Shown here one piece after another: positions 63,971-64,000 of a DNA stretch of 64,000 nucleotides. Source of the DNA: Enterocloster bolteae (GTDB lineage Bacteria; Bacillota; Clostridia; Lachnospirales; Lachnospiraceae); contig NZ_CP022464.2 in the NCBI RefSeq assembly GCF_002234575.2, positions 1,922,001 to 1,986,000 of the forward strand, written 5' to 3'. Both the position numbers and the translations under genes were made by a program. Below the pieces are notes generated by a model. It was not told the origin of the DNA. It saw only the letters and a program-made list of their open reading frames with translations, and did not search any database. How positions within the stretch are numbered: position 1 is the stretch's first letter; each line of letters opens with the position of its first letter.

Positions 63971-64000
63971 AGTCCCATGTTGCTTTTTTTCATTATAGTC

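Noticed and set aside
1..64000. CRISPR arrays, tRNA or rRNA genes
   Set aside because: No regularly spaced repeats and no recognisable tRNA or rRNA sequences were found on either strand by reading.

Overview
The window looks like an accessory part of a low-to-medium GC Gram-positive chromosome, most likely a gut anaerobe of the Lachnospiraceae type. The signs are strong AGGAGG-type ribosome binding sites, sigma-A promoters, choline-binding-like cell-wall repeats, Fur and Znu systems, and many decayed mobile elements. I found no tRNA, rRNA or CRISPR array. The host assignment is inference.

Region 1 (1-20543) is a nonribosomal peptide cluster with a marked yersiniabactin/pyochelin flavour. It has an adenylation module with an embedded methyltransferase-like domain (cut by the left window edge), a docking-plus-cyclization protein, a phosphopantetheinyl transferase, an acyl-AMP ligase, two cyclization/adenylation/carrier modules, two reductases (one like thiazolinyl imide reductase), and a terminal cyclization/adenylation/carrier/thioesterase protein. 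The adenylation pockets resemble cysteine-activating ones, so the product should be an acylated chain of thiazoline/thiazolidine rings, probably a metallophore. An IS110-family element (about 5067-6632) has split the acyl-AMP ligase. Its left noncoding end contains two short sequences that match the two halves of the disrupted target in the order expected for bridge-RNA target guides.

Region 2 (20544-31370) begins with decayed sequence and then holds a Fur-family regulator and a zinc-starvation operon: a Cys-containing small membrane protein, ZnuA/C/B, a polysaccharide deacetylase, a COG0523 GTPase, a GTPase fused to a permease, a TIGR03943-like partner, a frameshifted S14 paralogue and a short L33 paralogue with a damaged zinc site. 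A zinc role for the neighbouring metallophore cluster is plausible but unproven. An IS1182-like remnant closes the region.

Region 3 (31700-34480) carries L25/Ctc, a group-2 sigma factor and an MgtC protein. The first two genes have a strong terminator hairpin inside their leader. Region 4 (35073-38535) has a divergent SGNH esterase/MBOAT acyltransferase pair and a decayed second copy of the TIGR03943-like gene.

Region 5 (39087-54665) is the most striking. A tyrosine recombinase is followed by a 218-bp segment bounded by two perfect, oppositely oriented 30-bp sites, each built as 11-bp arm, 8-bp spacer, 11-bp arm. A sigma-A-like promoter inside the segment now points away from a large surface-protein operon (transglutaminase-like protein, 3D-domain protein, three proteins with cell-wall-binding repeats, two of them giants). 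Inversion would point it at the operon: a predicted phase-variable switch.

Region 6 (54666-64000) has small unknown proteins, a frameshifted HU gene, a zinc-ribbon protein, an O-antigen-ligase-like membrane protein, an AbrB/PIN toxin-antitoxin pair, an AraC-type regulator and a long stretch of decayed fragments (MetY-like, TnpW-like, NhaC-like) typical of a gene graveyard.
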